DNA from: Pseudomonadota bacterium
Lineage (GTDB): Bacteria > Pseudomonadota > Gammaproteobacteria > JAKAQQ01
DNA: 6,538 bases
Assembly: GCA_021828425.1 (NCBI GenBank)
Contig: JAKARN010000082.1
Span: 1 to 6,538 of the forward strand
Reading direction: 5' to 3'
Shown: positions 6,476-6,538 of the stretch, in pieces
How the letters are laid out: the number at the start of each line of letters is the position of its first letter
Numbering within the stretch: position 1 is the first letter of the stretch
The notes under the pieces: generated by a model
The model's database searches: none
Told to the model about the DNA's origin: nothing
What the model saw: only the letters and a program-made list of their open reading frames with translations
Made by a program: the position numbers and the translations under genes

Positions 6476-6538
6476 TGCACCGGCTCATGATGGACCTTTG
6501 GATTCCGATCTTGATCTCAATGGTGGTGATTCTTGCGG
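6475..6538 (+). CDS. pelE: Start of the next Pel gene, probably PelE (inner-membrane TPR protein), 3' truncated by window edge
   Basis: ATG 6475 overlaps the TGA of pelD (6473-6475) and is preceded by GGAG at 6460-6463. A GTG at 6472 and ATGs at 6487 and 6490 are other possible starts in the same frame. Only 21 codons are visible; after MHRLMMDLW they encode a hydrophobic run (residues 10-21) that looks like an N-terminal membrane segment. In known pel operons pelE follows pelD and encodes an inner-membrane protein with N-terminal membrane segments and a TPR domain that binds PelD. The identity is inferred from position and this hydrophobic start, since no domain can be seen. Confidence 0.55.
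   Translation, partial: MHRLMMDLWIPILISMVVILA

Overview
The window is an internal piece of a Pel exopolysaccharide operon, read entirely on the + strand: the 3' end of pelA, a pelB that is split into two genes, pelC, pelD, and the first codons of a membrane protein in the position of pelE. The DNA is GC-rich (about 60% by eye), genes overlap or nearly abut, and there is an outer-membrane porin plus an outer-membrane lipoprotein. This points to a Gram-negative proteobacterium. The class cannot be fixed from sequence reading alone; an acidophilic sulfur/iron oxidiser such as Acidithiobacillus is a guess based on composition and on that group being known to carry pel genes.

Layout: 2-607 C-terminal 201 residues of PelA (periplasmic deacetylase/hydrolase); 567-1424 a 285-residue inner-membrane-anchored TPR protein matching the N-terminal part of PelB; 1421-4627 a 1068-residue protein with its own signal peptide, TPR superhelix, Ser/Gly-rich linker and C-terminal beta-barrel, matching the rest of PelB; 4653-5189 PelC lipoprotein; 5192-6475 PelD, the degenerate-GGDEF c-di-GMP receptor; 6475-6538 start of the next gene, probably pelE. 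There is no gene-free stretch longer than 25 bases and I see no promoter, terminator, RNA gene, mobile element or CRISPR.

How the parts work together (known from Pseudomonas Pel): PelD binds c-di-GMP and, with PelE, PelF and PelG (the last two expected downstream), drives synthesis and inner-membrane export of a cationic amino-sugar polymer. PelA trims and deacetylates it in the periplasm, docking on the PelB TPRs, and the PelB barrel with its PelC ring exports it through the outer membrane.

The most notable observation is that PelB, a single chain in Pseudomonas, is here two translationally coupled genes (GTGA overlap). The downstream half starts with a convincing cleavable signal peptide, which argues for a real fission rather than a sequencing frameshift.
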